Below, piece by piece: positions 5,626-7,250 of a DNA stretch of 7,250 nucleotides. Location of the stretch: the NCBI GenBank assembly GCA_023145125.1, contig JAGLEK010000231.1:1-7250 (forward strand). The letters are read 5' to 3'. The notes under the pieces were generated by a model. It was not told the DNA's origin. It worked only from the letters and a program-made list of their open reading frames with translations, and made no database searches. This stretch comes from Bacteroidales bacterium (lineage in GTDB: Bacteria > Bacteroidota > Bacteroidia > Bacteroidales > B18-G4). Numbering within the stretch: position 1 is the first letter of the stretch; the number at the start of each line of letters is the position of its first letter. The position numbers and the translations under genes are program-made.

Positions 5626-7250
5626 TTAATTACCAAAGTTATAAAAATATTCATTCACTTTGCGTTTATAATAAGGTTTTAAATCGGGTGGAACTGTTTT
5701 TAGGAGTTCAACTTCTTTTGATAGTATTCTTTTATACTCTAAAAAGTTGTCAGGGTTACTATATTCCTGGCTTTTTGCTTCCCTTGATTCACGACGCTCT
5801 TCTTTTTCTCTTTCACGCAGTGCTTTTTCATGCTTAAGGAGACGGGTGTAGATTTCTTCCTGCCTTTTCATAGTCTCTTCTGTAAGCCTCTTGTTTACAA
5901 GGTCCAGCTCGGTTTTTTCCATCTCTTCCATCAGCTTGCTCATGCCGCCATCACCCGTTTCGCCTGCAGCTTTTAATTCATCCAGATATTCTTGCATCTG
6001 ACGACGGATCGCTTCCTGCTCAGCAGCCATCCTGGCAAATTGCTCACTGAGTGACTTCTGCCCTTGTCCACCCATGCTTCCCTGTTCTCCTTCCTCGCCC
6101 GGACTTTTCTGGCCATTTTTCATTTTCTGCATCTGCTGGTTGAGTTGTTTCTGCATTTCCCCCATACTCTGTGGCATGCCGCCCGGCTTACCCTGTCCGG
6201 GATTATTGCAACTGGAGTTCCCGGGCATATCCATGTTTTGCATCTGCTGCATTTGTTCAAGGACTTCTGAAAGAAGCAATGCGAGATTATTTACTGAGGT
6301 CATGACATATTGCTGGGCCATGGAGGCCTCTCCTTTTTTTCTCTCTTGCAGATATGAATTTGCGTCCTCTATGCTTTTATTGATCTTGTCAACCTCTTTG
6401 GTAACAAAAGGCTTGATCATTGCCTGACGCTTGCTTAATGCATAAAGAGAATCTTTAATGATCTCCATATTTTCCTGCAATTCAAACTGATGTTGAATGA
6501 TATCCTGGTATCGGGGGTCTGCAAAGCTTGTATTGTTGAGATCAGAGATAAGCTCTTCCTGTTCAAACGATGTGATAAGCAGGTTCTCAAGGATTTCCCG
6601 AAGGACATTAATATCTTCGGCATTTGCCTGTTGCTGCATCTGCATTTGCATATTGAAAAGCATTTCTGCCATTTCCTTCATTTCCTCTCCGGCATTCTTT
6701 TGCGACTGCCCGGCCTTTTTCATTTTGCCATCCTGCAATTGCTCGAGGCTGTTCTCCATTTCCTCCTGAATGCTGTTCTCCATATCTTCTGTTTCCATGA
6801 GCTCATGGGATTTTTCCAACTCCTCATTCAGCTGTTCAATTTCTTCCATGTCCTCACGGATTTCCTTGAAAGCCTCATTCAATTCCTCCTGTTCTGACGA
6901 CATTTCTTCCTTATCATTACTTTTATCAGCTGATTCTTCAGAGAGCTTCTGCTGGTCTTCTGCGAGTTTATTTAATTTTTCAATGGTTTCGCTTAGCTTT
7001 TTATCAAATTCAAGTTGTTTGAAAAGCTCTAAAGTTTTATCGAGTTCCATCTCGAGATCTTCAGCACTCATTTCCATTTTCTCCAGCATCTCCTGTACAT
7101 CCTCCTTGCGGAGTTCGTCCAGCATCTTCTGTAGTTCTTCGAACAAGGCCTTCATCTCATCACTCATCACCTCATCGAACAATTCCTGTAATTGCTGCTG
7201 TTTGCGCAGGATGTCCTCGTTCACATCTTTGTACTGCTGCTCACGAGAGT
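5626..7250 (-). CDS. DUF4175-like coiled-coil protein, C-terminal part (5' end beyond window)
   Basis: The frame is open from the right edge, with no in-frame stop between 7224 and 7250; the GTG at 7224 is only an internal codon. About 540 C-terminal residues are visible, ending at the TAA at 5626. They are overwhelmingly helical and low in complexity: long Glu/Lys/Gln/Met/Leu-rich heptad-like stretches (about 6260-7250), a Gly/Pro/Asn/Gln-rich Met-containing linker (about 6050-6245), then another charged helix rich in Arg and Glu (about 5730-6040). The last part, including TVPPDLKPYYKRKVNEYFYN, looks like a more ordered C-terminal motif. I recognise this as the C-terminal half of DUF4175-family proteins of Bacteroidota, which are usually around 1,100 residues with N-terminal membrane helices; the N-terminus is not visible here. 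No enzymatic motif is seen and the function is unknown. It is the first visible gene of the tight cluster leading to mnmG. Confidence 0.8.
   Translation of the reverse strand, partial: SREQQYKDVNEDILRKQQQLQELFDEVMSDEMKALFEELQKMLDELRKEDVQEMLEKMEMSAEDLEMELDKTLELFKQLEFDKKLSETIEKLNKLAEDQQKLSEESADKSNDKEEMSSEQEELNEAFKEIREDMEEIEQLNEELEKSHELMETEDMENSIQEEMENSLEQLQDGKMKKAGQSQKNAGEEMKEMAEMLFNMQMQMQQQANAEDINVLREILENLLITSFEQEELISDLNNTSFADPRYQDIIQHQFELQENMEIIKDSLYALSKRQAMIKPFVTKEVDKINKSIEDANSYLQERKKGEASMAQQYVMTSVNNLALLLSEVLEQMQQMQNMDMPGNSSCNNPGQGKPGGMPQSMGEMQKQLNQQMQKMKNGQKSPGEEGEQGSMGGQGQKSLSEQFARMAAEQEAIRRQMQEYLDELKAAGETGDGGMSKLMEEMEKTELDLVNKRLTEETMKRQEEIYTRLLKHEKALREREKEERRESREAKSQEYSNPDNFLEYKRILSKEVELLKTVPPDLKPYYKRKVNEYFYNFGN

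Noticed and set aside
6064..6897. Plus-strand ORFs rich in Leu, Phe, His and Cys opposite the DUF4175-like gene
   Set aside because: Their composition is the reverse complement of Glu/Lys/Gln/Met-rich coiled-coil codons. They are not membrane proteins.

Overview
The window looks like a chromosomal segment from a member of the Bacteroidota, probably the Bacteroidales or a close relative. Four things point there. The DUF4175-type coiled-coil protein, a small RsbW/SpoIIAB-like ATP-binding protein, YbeY and MnmG lie in an order I associate with this phylum. The start codons lack clear Shine-Dalgarno sequences. The one clear promoter has a Bacteroidota -7 box (TAnnTTTG). YbeY has the HGILHLCG...D variant of its metal site. 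The assignment comes from recognising families and signals, not from a database search.

All six protein genes lie on the minus strand, so transcription runs right to left. From the right edge: a DUF4175-like protein cut by the window end (5626-7250), an ATP-binding protein of the anti-sigma/serine kinase fold (5132-5614), the rRNA-maturation endonuclease YbeY (4679-5107) and the tRNA-modification flavoprotein MnmG/GidA (2781-4658). The gaps between these four are only 11 to 24 bp, and no promoter was recognised in them, so they are probably one operon. After mnmG comes a 94-bp intergenic region, then a class I SAM-dependent methyltransferase with an N-terminal Cys cluster (1793-2686), a 126-bp structured spacer, and the N-terminal 555 residues of a large polytopic membrane protein. 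That last protein is probably the sensor part of a Bacteroidota sensor histidine kinase (2-1666), and it runs off the left edge.

The most notable signal is in the mnmG-methyltransferase gap. Two identical 16-bp sites, GGTTCCACGTGAAACA, lie 72 bp apart in the same orientation. They match the ParB-binding parS consensus TGTTNCACGTGAAACA at all but the first position. This suggests that the segment lies in the origin-proximal, ParB-loaded part of the chromosome, where gidA is often found. A consensus-like promoter for the methyltransferase sits between the two sites, and the left site fills nearly all of the predicted 5' leader right up to the start codon.

The second unexplained signal is a long imperfect hairpin (1711-1783) in the spacer before the membrane protein. 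Otherwise the window is ordinary housekeeping and signalling content. I see no mobile element, CRISPR array, tRNA or rRNA. There is no gene-free stretch longer than 126 bp.
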